64,000 nucleotides of DNA from assembly GCF_015706575.1 (NCBI RefSeq), contig NW_024037059.1, positions 27,414,129 through 27,478,128 of the forward strand. Direction: 5' to 3'. Below the pieces are notes generated by a model, which was not told the origin of the DNA, did no database searches, and was given only the letters and a program-made list of their open reading frames with translations. The translations under genes were made by a program, and so were the position numbers. The stretch's first letter is position 1. Each line of letters starts with the position of its first letter. The stretch comes from Patiria miniata (taxonomy: Eukaryota; Echinodermata; Asteroidea; Valvatida; Asterinidae). Below are positions 46,089 through 56,447 of the stretch, one piece after another.

Positions 46089-49000
46089 CTATACACAAGC
46101 ACCATTCGCTGATTCACTGTGTACATTTACATCAGTATTCTCTCGTATCGTCGTCGTGGCATCAATTCCTTTGTCCATGAGATATGACTTGATGTCGTCG
46201 GCCATTATTGTGTAATCGTCCTTGTCGTGAAACCAGATGTGGGCTGTGGCTAGGTAACTGGTACCCGTCTTCTGAGAGAAACCAATCAGCATAGAATTTT
46301 CATCATGTTTACATAACAAAGTTTCAAGTACTAGGGCCTAGGGGAAACATAAAATAAGCATACTAATTTATCCTTGGTTGTAATTTGTTTCAACACTTGT
46401 TATTTTTTAAGCGTTTATATTGATTCCTTTTTACTTTTTACTCATTTTTAGTGGTAAAACTTACATCTCTTTGAAGCTTTTCCGTGCTATCTTCTTCATT
46501 CATTTCTGATGGAAGCGATTGTAAGAGGAGTTTGCTTGACTGCCGGACTGAAACAGAACAATATAGCAAACTTATATGAACACAAGAAATTAGCATTGAA
46601 TTTCGGTCGAAGGTACCGATCATGAGCTGAATACATGTACAGCAGATCCACGATTAAAAATTATCCTCCATACCAAAAGCGTGCATGCGAAATATTTTGT
46701 CCCCAAAAAGGCAAGTTTACCCTCGTTTATTAACGTCTTTTGCCTGACTTCATCTAGTGTACTCTTTACAACATTTTGAGAGGTGCTGGCCAGCGGACGT
46801 GATTCAACGACCGATATGAAATCGCACACAAACAGCCGTCGTAATAAGCTGTGATCATCCTCGTCCAAGATTCTCAAAGTATTAAAACTGTTGCGAAGCT
46901 ACGTCGTGTTTCGAAATCATTAGCAGGTATATAGGGCTATAGCGTTTCACAGATCCGCAATAAATATTGTTGTGAAATTACACAGACTTTATTGCTCATC
47001 GATTATTGATTAATTACTTATTGGTTATTGGTAAAATATCCTCTGAATTACTTACGCAGCGATGACTTGTGCGTGCGCGCTTAGAGCGCAGAGCACCTGC
47101 ACCGACGATGCATTCCTGCTGCGCGTAAATCAAAGACGCATGTAAGGGTGCACACCGGTAAATCGATCCGCCAAGCTCATGAATAAAAGTTATACCCTCA
47201 AAATATTCTATATTAGAGAGTTCTGAGCGCCGTAAAATTGGGGAATTGAAGAGATATGGTAATGAACCTCTGGCCCGGACTTGGGGCTTCCAATTCTGAG
47301 CATTTGCATGCTATTGGGCTCGAAAGTGGCGCTATTTTGCCATGTTGTGGAGGGATCGTTTTTCAAGATGGCTACTTTTCCACTTATGGGGAAATAGGGG
47401 TCGTCTTCTTTGGGTGAAAATATCTCGAAAAGTCAATGGTCAACCCACCAAAAATTGAAAAGAAAACGAAAGATGACATGTTGATTATCATTTTTCTGTG
47501 TAGCTTGAATACCTGTGAGAGTTTTGAGTATTTTTAAAAGAATTTTGAAGTATGGGCATTTAGCACTAGTGTCTATGGGAGTTTATTTGCAGGTATGCAC
47601 CCTATAAAGAATAACAAAGATGGCCGTTTCGCGCATGCGCTGTGCCCCGGCAGTGGTCTTTTCAGTGGGCGGAACCTACGGGGAGGGGGAAAAAGTGTTT
47701 TAAAGGTATCAACAAGGGTTTTTTCCGTAACGGATTCTCCCAAATCGTAAGGGAGCAGTAGGCTATCACCCGATTACAACAATTGCTAGTTGAAAAGGGG
47801 GGGGGGGGCATTTTGAGCTGAAAAGTAGCTGAAACTCAATTTATTGTCGCTGGGGGCGCTCTACAGCTTAGCAGGGGCAAAAAACACCCACTATTTTCGG
47901 GCTTAATATCGACCTCGGATAATATTTTTCTTTCATTTTTTTCTTCAAAATATTGACTTTGGTGATATTCTGCTTGTCCTGAATGTGGTTTTGTGTTAAA
48001 ATCTAAAAGTTGCCTGCTATTAAAGGGTGCACACCGGTAAATCGATCCGCCAAGCTCAAGAATAAAAGTTATACCCTCAAAATATTCTATATTAGAGAGT
48101 TCTGAGCGCCGTAAAATTGGGGAATTGAAGAGATATGGTAATGAACCTCTGGCCCGGACTTGGGGCTTCCAATTCTGAGCATTTTGGATGCTATTGGGCT
48201 CGAAAGTGGCGCTATTTTGCCATGTTGTGGAGGGATCGTTTTTCAAGATGGCAACTTTTCCGCTTATGGGAAAATAGGGGTCGTCTTCTTTGGGTGAAAA
48301 TATCTCGAAAAGTCAATGGTCAACCCACCAAAAATTGAAAAGAAAACGAAAGATGACATGTTGATTATCATTTTTTTCTGTGCAGCTTGAATACCTGTGA
48401 GAGTTTTGAGTATTTTTAAAAGAATTTTGAAGTATGGGCATTTAGCACTAGTGTCTATGGGAGTTTATTTGCAGGTATGCACCCGTAAGCAGCGCGAACT
48501 TGTTTTGGTCGCGCTAGCGCCCTCTTTTGACGGAGTGCGTAAAGTTGTTTTGCCACGCTACACGCTACCTGAAGTATAGAATTATATCGTAAATATTATT
48601 ATTAGAATGTTTGGTTCTTTATTCCATTGTAAACACTTTGTTGAATAAGTGCAGTTTACAAGACAGGAATTAGTTAGTTGTTGTTCTGATTTCGAACTGG
48701 TCGGACCTGTGTCCGAGCGACAGTGATTAAAATAGTTGAATCGTATATAATTCCGAGTGATTGTTTCTCTAATTGTCTCCGCGTTTCTCACGGAAGAACT
48801 CACCACAATATGTTACGCTTGCCGTAAAGTTACGAACTGTTTGGGCAATTGGTGGCTAAACACTTTACTCTTCAACTCACATAAGGGGACGGTTGTAACT
48901 GTGATAATAGCAACGATGATCAGACTCATAGCTGGATCGACGTAGTATCTCCACTCAAAGTCCGTCAACCAGATGAACAGTGCACTGATGATGACCACTA

Positions 49001-51257
49001 CAGAACCTAACGCGTCCCCTAACACGTGTAGGAACACGCCTCTCATGTTCAAATGGGCGTGAGAGGGCGCTGCGCCTATAAGATCAAAGGAAACGAAAAT
49101 CATTCTTTAATGCCAAGATCGGGAACTCATGAAATACAAATGTCTGAGGGCAATTCCTTTCTTACAAAATTGAAATTAGGAAGCCTCGATGACTATTAAA
49201 ATAGCAAAACACCATACACTACAATAACTTTGTACCGTACCCACTGTTTTCGTTTCATCACTCAGTTCCTTCGTTCCTTTGACCGTGGAAGATGGTTCGT
49301 CAAGTGCCGTTTCTTCTTCTTCGGCAGATAAGGGTTCCAAGTCTAATTTCTGCCATTTGGAGTTTCGCTCATGGGCGTGGCTTTCCACGCCCCCATGGGA
49401 GTGACCATGCGGCATACCTAAGGAAGATTAAAGTGGGGCGTGTCAGGCAGCTAAAAAGGAGTGGTGTGGTACAACGCTTAATACATGACGTTAAAAAAGG
49501 GGGGAAACCGATAGTCCCAATAATGTATTAATATGTACTGAAATATGACCAGATTTTCGTTATTACCTCGAAGTGACCTAGCATTAATGATATCGAAGTA
49601 AGTGTCTGAGCCTCCTTTTGCCAAGAGGGGCCTGACTCGGTGCCTGAGCTGTGCAACAGGGGTGCAGACATGCTGTGTGTTTGGGTGCATAAAATGGCAC
49701 ACCCATATATAACGTGAATAAAATTGGACTTGTTTTGAAGTTGTCTTGACTTGTGTTCAGCTTGTGATTGACTCATGATGGACTTGAGTTTAACTTGTGA
49801 TTGACCAGAGATTGACACTGAATTACTTTTGTGATCGATGGTCTTGAGATGTGTCTTGTTCTTTGATCGTCTTGCGATGTCTTGTGATTGACCACTCAAT
49901 TAAGAACTCTCTCAATCAAAAACCCAAAGTCCAGTTACCATGTGAGCCGAAGAGGCACAGGCCAACTCCATTAATAACCAGCCCCACGCAGCCCACGATG
50001 AGAACCAGTACAGGGTTCTCTATGGCCTCCACTACAATCAGTCTCTGGACGGCATCCACGAAGATTGTGAAGCACAGCGCTATCAGGAGGACGGAGTTGA
50101 TGAGAGCTCCCAACACCTCGGCACGCTTCCAGCTCCCCGTGGGAGAACTTCTCTTGGATATCTAGGCCGAGTTGAGAGACACAAATCACCACTAGACATT
50201 TTGAAATAGGTTCCCAGACCAACATTACAAAAGGAGTCATTCACAACAGTTTGGGAGTCAGGTTAGCGCTATCCAAATTATATTTTGTAAAATAAAACAA
50301 TGGGGAGGTGAATTTCATTGATTTTTAAAAATTAGAATTTTATTTAATATCACTGCAAATGCGTGGTGGCCCTGAAAAGGACCGATTGGGTTTTCAGTTA
50401 GACAGTGCAATTGTCTATTCTCTTTTGTGAAAATGTGTGGCCCTGTGTGATTACCCGTCACACTATTCCCAAATTCTTCCCAACCATGCCAACCCAATCC
50501 TCGAAACCACTCCTAAAACGGCCCGCGTACGAGTTGGTTCGCGTACGAGTTGGTTCGCGTACGAGTTGGCTCGCGTACGAGTTGGCTCGCGTACGAGTTG
50601 GCACGCGTACGAGTTGGCTCGCGTACGAGTTGTCTCGCGTACGAGTTGACCAATCCGCGTACGAGTTGACTCGCGTACGAGTTGGTTCGCGTACGAGTTG
50701 ACCTGTTTCCTTAGCGCTGTGGTTTATTTCCTTGCCTTTTACATCCATGGCCCAGGTTCGATTCCTGCCCTGGTCCACATGTGGCCATTTCCCAGTCCTG
50801 ATTCAGTAGGTTTTCCTCCCACCTCCAAAAATTGAAATATTTTTTTTATTGCGCCATATGGTGCAACACGTAAAAGTAAATGCTGATTTGTGTGTGCGTC
50901 ACATGTCGAGAGATTATGCGTGTTATTGAACAAAACATGGAAACTTGATACGCTTGAGTGGAAAAACAAACAAAGGGAACATCTGACCTGAGCTTCAGTA
51001 AGTACCGAAAATAGGCCAACATTTATTGTTGTACGTGTTCTCAATACAGGGTTGAATTCTTGACGTCTTTTCATACTCACCCGTAATGCTAGAAAGCCTA
51101 TCACCAAAGCTATGATGTCTGACAGCATGTGGAAAGAGTCCGAGACGAGAGCCAGTGAGTTGGTAGCGTAGCCTGTCACTAGCTCCACCAGGAAGAACAC
51201 GGTGGTCAGGGAAATCATGGCCAGAAACCGGCAACTCTTGCCCGTAAAACGTCCCAT
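46089..51257 (-). CDS. SLC30A1: Zinc transporter ZnT1, tandem copy 1 (shortened C-terminal domain)
   Basis: Six exons close in frame: 51257-51081, 50161-49939, 49417-49241, 49075-48881, 46547-46465 and 46271-46089, giving 345 residues. ZnT1 exports cytosolic zinc across the plasma membrane by proton exchange. Six membrane helices are visible. The zinc-site motifs are intact: SDSFHMLSD in helix 2 (H43, D47) and FLHVLGDALGS in helix 5. A His-rich loop (MPHGHSHGGVESHAH) lies between helices 4 and 5. The start MGRFTGKSCRFL aligns with vertebrate ZnT1. The last exon begins KTGTSYLATAHIWF, so the VHELHVWQLSG strand of copy 2 is missing. The Cys-rich tail is also absent, and the end is ENTDVNVHSESANGACV. 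The cytoplasmic domain is thus altered while the channel core looks sound. Human ZnT1 is 507 residues. Confidence 0.88.
47146..47602 (+). mobile_element. Twin 457-bp element, first copy
   Basis: The ends GGGTGCACACC and GGTATGCACCC are near-perfect terminal inverted repeats. A second copy in the same orientation lies at 48025-48484, about 2% different. No open frame of note. It lies in the ZnT1 copy 1 intron 46548-48880. It could be a MITE inserted twice, or the two terminal repeats of a very small LTR-type element with a 422-bp inside. Confidence 0.7.
48025..48484 (+). mobile_element. Twin 457-bp element, second copy
   Basis: Direct copy of 47146-47602 with roughly eight differences, including small indels. 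The flanking bases differ from those of the first copy, so this is not a simple duplication including flanks. No convincing target duplication was found for either copy. Confidence 0.7.
49735..49895 (+). repeat. Degenerate (CTTGTGATTGA)n block
   Basis: Decayed units such as AGCTTGTGATTGACTCATGA and AACTTGTGATTGACCAGAG relate to the 11-bp minisatellite at 28.3-29.1 kb. It lies in the ZnT1 copy 1 intron 49418-49938. Confidence 0.65.
50519..50702 (+). repeat. 16-bp tandem repeat (GCGTACGAGTTGG[TC]TC)n
   Basis: About eleven head-to-tail copies of a 16-bp unit with the palindrome CGTACG, nearly identical in sequence. It lies in the ZnT1 copy 1 intron 50162-51080, next to a SINE head. Confidence 0.92.
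50708..50842 (+). mobile_element. tRNA-derived SINE fragment (TTTTCCTCCCACCTC family)
   Basis: A B-box-like GGTTCGATTCC at about 50756 is followed by CCAGTCCTGATTCAGTAGG and TTTTCCTCCCACCTCCAAAA. The longer copy at 60.57 kb shares these. It lies in the ZnT1 copy 1 intron. Confidence 0.65.
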
Positions 51258-52640
51258 TATGGTAACTCCAGGCACCTCACTGAATCAGGCCGTGAATGCA
51301 GTTACACTACAGGTCAACTAAAATCACTGGGTCTGTACAGTTCGATGCGTTTTCCAAATAAAGCTGTACAAAGTTTTCAAAATAAGCTGGTTAGGTCGCT
51401 CATGCGCTATGCATGGACTATCGCGTGATGGACCGTGCTCTGCCAAACTAAGTGTGCACAACATCTTCCATCACACAGTCTGCAACGTAAAAAGCACACT
51501 GAATAAATATCCACTGTTGTCTTTTACAATTGCGAACACAGTAGGAAACTTAACCTAAGACCTACTCCACTTGCTCCACGGAAAAAGTACAGAGACGGAC
51601 GGTGACTACACGCTGGTTCCTCACATGACAAGAATGATTTGGGTAAAGTTGCTGCAAGCGAATTTTGTGGTTTCTTCAGAGAAAGTCGGAGTATATCTCC
51701 ACCGACGTGGTCAACTTCGTCCACCTGCTTCGTGTGTCCATGTCATTGCAGTTATACGTATAGTCAACAGAAAGACATGTACATGTATTCTACCCGCCAC
51801 GTAACAATAGCGGCGTTATCTCCACTATCATCCAACTTCAGAATGCGATCGGTAGACACTGACCTGGATTTTATTACCTGGCCGAGACTATACTGTTCAA
51901 AATATTGCACAATCTAGCTGATGCAAAGGATAGGAGGCCTACGTGGGGCTAATTTGGCAAAGCCGGGTGATTTTTAGAGCACGACATGACGCCCGTAAGG
52001 CATAGGCCTATGCAGTGCTGTAGTCGAGGCCATGATGGTTCAGAAGTAGGCCTACATCACAAGTCTGACCGCAAGTAAACTAGCATGCCCAGCCAAAAGT
52101 AAGAACATTGAACAGGCTAGACAGCTTACTAAAGAGCTGGTGGTTGACTTACAATAGGCATGTTGATTCATGATCGTCACAATAGCTCAAATGCACTAAC
52201 ACTAGGACTATGCCACTTATAAATAAACAGTGAGGTCAATTACATTGTCAAAAGGACAATGTTCCCCTACAGACAAAAAAATCCACCTACAATTCGTTAG
52301 TGAATGAATTTACCTCAGCAACGTGTACTTTGAACACAAACACAGCTACCAACGGAGGCCGACCTGGCATTGTGATCGATAAGAATATCGATTGTTGTTC
52401 GTGAGCTATTATTGTCGCCACTGGGATGACGACAATCGGGAGATGACAAAGTGCTTATATTCCCATCTTATTTTCCATCAGAAAAAAGGCACATCAACGC
52501 AACCGCAGTATAATGGTTCAGTCTGATAAGAGCCGATACCATTTTATGCGTAATGCTATGCGACAGCTTTACCAACACTGAGCCTGCCAATAATTGGTAC
52601 ATGTATTGTGAAAGGAAATTAAAACCTTAAAACAAATTGC
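51258..52640. other. Upstream region of ZnT1 copy 1
   Basis: This should contain the promoter and 5' UTR of the minus-strand ZnT1 gene. I could not assign a transcription start or clear metal-response elements by eye. No gene or defined repeat was recognised. Confidence 0.35.
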
Positions 52641-52648
52641 CAAAAGGT

Positions 52649-52904
52649 ATGAAGCCCGGGAAGGGACAGGGTGGATTTTTTGGGGGGTAATTTGCTCATT
52701 CGTTCGCACGAATTGCTAACTCGTATAAAGCCCGGGAAGGGACAGGGTGGACATTTTTGGGGGGAATTTCCTAATTCGTTCGCACGAATTACTAATTCGT
52801 TCAAACGTATTACTAATTCGTGCGAACGAATTACTAATTCGTGCGAACGAATTAGCAAACTCCAAAAAAAGAAATTCCACCCTGTCCCTTCCCGGGCTTC
52901 ATAT
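52649..52904. mobile_element. MITE with GAAGCCCGGGAAGGGACAGG ends
   Basis: Inverted ends of about 28 bp (GAAGCCCGGGAAGGGACAGG then GTGGA) lie at 52651 and, inverted, at about 52875-52900. A direct second copy of the left end sits at about 52729. The inside is a tandem of palindromic units of the form CTAATTCGTTCGCACGAATTA. Confidence 0.85.
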
Positions 52905-52985
52905 CATGTGATGTTCTGATATCAGATCTTGGGTTTGTAAATAGATCGTACTTTGATCAGGACAATGGCTGCTCGGGTTGATATT

Positions 52986-53330
52986 ATCTTTATACAACAC
53001 CTGAATAAATCCCCGTCATCTGATTGGTGAATTGTAGATCACGTGACATATTATTATTCGGTATAATGCACGGTGCGACCATGCGTTATACCCATGCGTT
53101 ATACCATTTCACTTTGCGCTAGTTCCATGACGCGGTATTTGCGTGCAAAATGCATACTGGTGTGCGCGTTCAGCGTAGCGCGTATTGTTCCAAAGATCCA
53201 GCGCTACAGCGTTGGGTTCAAACATTTTCGTGAAGGGGTAGTTCAACATCTTTAAAATTAAAATAAATTGTAGTTTATAATTTACCAATCAAATGACGAG
53301 AATTTATTCAGGTGTTGTATAAAACAAATA
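52986..53330. mobile_element. Foldback element with TATACAACACCTGAATAAAT ends
   Basis: Arms of about 55 bp: TATACAACACCTGAATAAAT followed by CCCCGTCATCTGATTGGTGA on the left (52992), and the complement with a few changes on the right (about 53275-53324). The inside is CpG-rich. It abuts the next hairpin directly. Confidence 0.75.
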
Positions 53331-53492
53331 ACGAATGTTTTACGTTCGTGCGATGGAAAGAATAATTTCATGAGGTGACAGATTGAATGTTCTATTCCAC
53401 TCGGCTTCGCCTCGTGGAATAGAACATTCAATCTGTCACCTCATGAAATTATTCTTACCATCGCACTCACAAACATTCGTTATTTGTATACT
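53318..53492. mobile_element. Near-perfect 175-bp hairpin
   Basis: The arms match almost perfectly over about 80 bp: AATGTTCTATTCCA and TTTCATGAGGTGACAGATTG on the left, and their complements on the right. The loop is CTCGGCTTCGCCTCG, itself partly palindromic. It has the same architecture (element plus adjoining hairpin with a GC-rich loop) as the composite at 17.75-18.36 kb. Confidence 0.85.
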
Positions 53493-53690
53493 AATCTCAA
53501 GGATAGTACATTGTACATTTCATGCTTGCGTATACAATTCCCGGAACGCCTGATAATGCCTAATAATGCCTTAAAAACTGGGATCTTTTGGAAGACATAT
53601 TCAATACTGATGTTACTACGTCATGCCATTTCATTGGTTGTTTTTCGAGATCTAAATTGCACAATGCACATGATGTGATGGGTTATTATA

Positions 53691-53881
53691 TACAGTCAAG
53701 TCTCGTTAATACAAACTTGTTCGGACCTAGCCAAATTGTTTGTTATATCAGAATTTTGTACTGAGAGGAACGTCAGTCCCATTCATTGTGCACATAAATG
53801 CACATTCGGGACTAAGGCTTTATGTTTGTTATAACCAGAATTTTGTATTAACAGAGTTTGTACTAACGAGACTCGACTGTA
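53691..53881. mobile_element. Tigger/pogo-type MITE
   Basis: Terminal inverted repeats TACAGTCAAGTCTCGTTAAT on the left and, inverted, TACAGTCGAGTCTCGTTAGT on the right, flanked by TA. The CAGTCGAGTCTCGTTA-type end is characteristic of pogo/Tigger elements. It is 190 bp long and non-autonomous. Confidence 0.75.
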
Positions 53882-54519
53882 CTATTCAAATTTTGAAAAT
53901 CGGAATCTTTTGAAATCAGGAAGATTTCTTGCTTTAATTAAAAAAAAAAGGGAAAAAAGTGTAAAAAATCAGCTAGCTATTGGTTTGGTTCATTTCAAGA
54001 TAGCTGCATACTTGATGCAGTCGAGTATCAACGTTACCCACGGAGTCCAGTCTCCTTTCTAACGTCTGATATATCTAAGCATGCGTGACGTCATTTCATA
54101 CCGAAATCAGGACTAAGATTGTGATTGGTCAATTTCGATGCCGCGTTTTTGTAATACCTGTGTACAAAAATGCTACTCATCGTGGGCGTGATGTTTACGC
54201 ACGTGGAGCTCGATTTACGCGCGTATAGAAGGCACCTGCATGCTGATTGGTCAGTTTCTTGAGGTCATACGCAATCTGGATCCATAATTAATCGAAATTG
54301 TTTACGTATAATAGACCATGGTCGGCTTGACCAGGGCCTGTATAGTATACACTACATAGACTATACTTGATGGCGCTCTAGTAGCAATCGTAGATGTCAC
54401 TTTCTTGTGAGTTTGCTCTTCTTAGCTTCTAATAAATTCTATGTATTTACTAAAAGGCGGAATTAGCGAACAGTAGTATTTTATGCCTTAGATAGGTAGG
54501 AGTAAACAATTTGTGCATT

Positions 54520-56443
54520 TGTGGCAGGGCCCAGTTTTAGTTGTATGTTTTCATAATGTATAGTGTATTAAATAGGAGTACCTCCCCTTAGAAAACAAAG
54601 AAATCATTTTAGTTACTCAAGATTCCTCCCCTCCTTTTCAGTAGTGTGACCCCCGTTTGTTTACTTAAGCCCACATGTCCCCCCTATATAAGCTGCCACA
54701 TGGTCAAGTCAGTTTAGTTCACCCAGCAGATCAGCAGATATAATTCACATGCATATATTTTCCTCCTAACTGGAGTGCCTGTCCTGCTTAGTTTTGTCTG
54801 CTTGTTGGAGTCATTGGTGAGTTTTGATATGTTTTTCTGTGTATTTTCTCATTAAGTGTATTATTAAGTTTTTAGAAGTTTTGAAAGGTCTTAGCATTGT
54901 TCAGAGTTTTGACAATTAAGTTTTATAAAGTTCATGAGCAGCCTGTTGTGATTGTAAGTTACCAGTTGAGTTTAGTGACATGGAGAATTTTTGCTTCTTT
55001 TTAATATGATGGATCCTGATAGTTGGAGTTTTGGGATTTTGTAGGAAAATTGTGTTGTCACAAGAAGGTTGAATTGTTGACTTGGTTTTCTGTGTTTTAT
55101 TTCTCCATGGATTTCTTGACTTAGTTTACTTCAGTGGTTGATACATGTAGATGCACTGCATTGCCTTTTGATTATTAGGTTAATTGTTGATTTGATACTT
55201 TTTCTTTTGACATCTGATTTCAGTATTTTGGATGGTGTTTTCTTCATTACCTTTATTGTTTTATTGTACATGTAATAAGCCAAGAGGAGTGGTTTTCCCA
55301 TAGACTTCTTACTGATTAGTTTGCCATGTTTATTCATTAGTTAGACTTGTCCAAGCTGTTCGTTTACTGTAGACCTGCATTTCCTTTATTTTGTATTTAG
55401 CCACCTGTTAATTACATTTAGTTATTTTTATCTGCTTTGGACCTTTGCAAGTTTACTGTTCAGGAATGTTGAATTACTCCCTTGGTGATTAGTCCCACCT
55501 GGCATTCAGAAGACAAGGACCACTGTTTATCTTGCTCATTAGGTATTCACAAGAAATTTTGGTGTTCTTGGCAAGACTGTATAGCAGGTCCACATGGCAT
55601 TGTTTATATTACTTTAGACCTAGTGTAGCTTGAGTTGTTTGCATTGTTTACTTGTTTCTTATTACATGTATGTTCTTTACTCTCTTATCTTGTTAACAGA
55701 TTTCTGCCAGAAGTGTCTTTAAGGTCCACTTTATACAACACTGTGTTGGTTAACTACTTTTGGTTTTTAACTCGGTTTAGGTCTTTGGTTTAAGTTGGTT
55801 TTTTAGGTTTAAGTTTTGGTTTTTAGTCTTTGCTCTTACTTGATTTTCGTGGTCTTGGTTTTATAATTATCTGGCCATTTTGAAAGTTCTTGTAAATAAA
55901 TTCTTTTTCTTTTTTTTGTTCGAAATCTAGAATTGTGTCCCTTGTCCCTATTATAATTCAATCTCCTCGCGACTTTTCTCTTCAAAGATCCTGAGTTTAG
56001 TTTAGTTGTAGTAGTTTTAGTGCGAGTTCCCCATAGTGTGTCATTTTTCCAGGTTACATTTTTTTACTATTTTTGGTGGAGAATCCGGGTAGGGAATATG
56101 TTTTTTAGAACTTAGCCAGGAATTGATTTAATAGGGACTATAGGCATTTTTAAAAGGTTTTTTGGTCTGTCTTTGGTGGTCAGTATTTTAGAGTCAAAAC
56201 CAACACAGTGTTGTTATTGGTGGGTCTGAGGAGTACACAATGACTGGAATCCTGACTCCACAGTTACACATCCTGGAGCTGCTGCAACACCAAGCTCAGA
56301 TGCAGCAAGTCATTCTCCAGCAGTTTCGGCAAATCAACATGCTGACAGAGGTCATCTCACAAGTTATCAAAGATCCTGAGTTTAGTTTAGTTGTAATAGT
56401 TTTAGTGCGAGTTTCCCATAGTGTGTCATTTTTCCAGGTTACA
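54520..56443 (+). mobile_element. LTR-retrotransposon remnant, probably Ty3/Gypsy
   Basis: A fossil element with a 4-bp target duplication CATT at both ends (54516-54519 and 56444-56447). Parts: a 5' LTR of about 1.54 kb (54520-56058, TG...CA, with TATATAA near 54685); a primer-binding-site-like TGGTGGAGAATCCGGG at 56074-56089; the very start of a gag-like reading (about 56240); and the last 77 bp of a 3' LTR (56367-56443). Almost all of the inside and the 3' LTR are gone, so it is broken by one large internal loss. The two LTR ends differ by about 2-3% over 77 bp, suggesting moderate age. The family is inferred from layout only. Confidence 0.72.
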
Positions 56444-56447
56444 CATT

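Noticed and set aside
51571-51917. Plus-strand open frames opposite the ZnT1 copy 1 promoter
   Set aside because: No domain or splice support; probably 5' flanking DNA.
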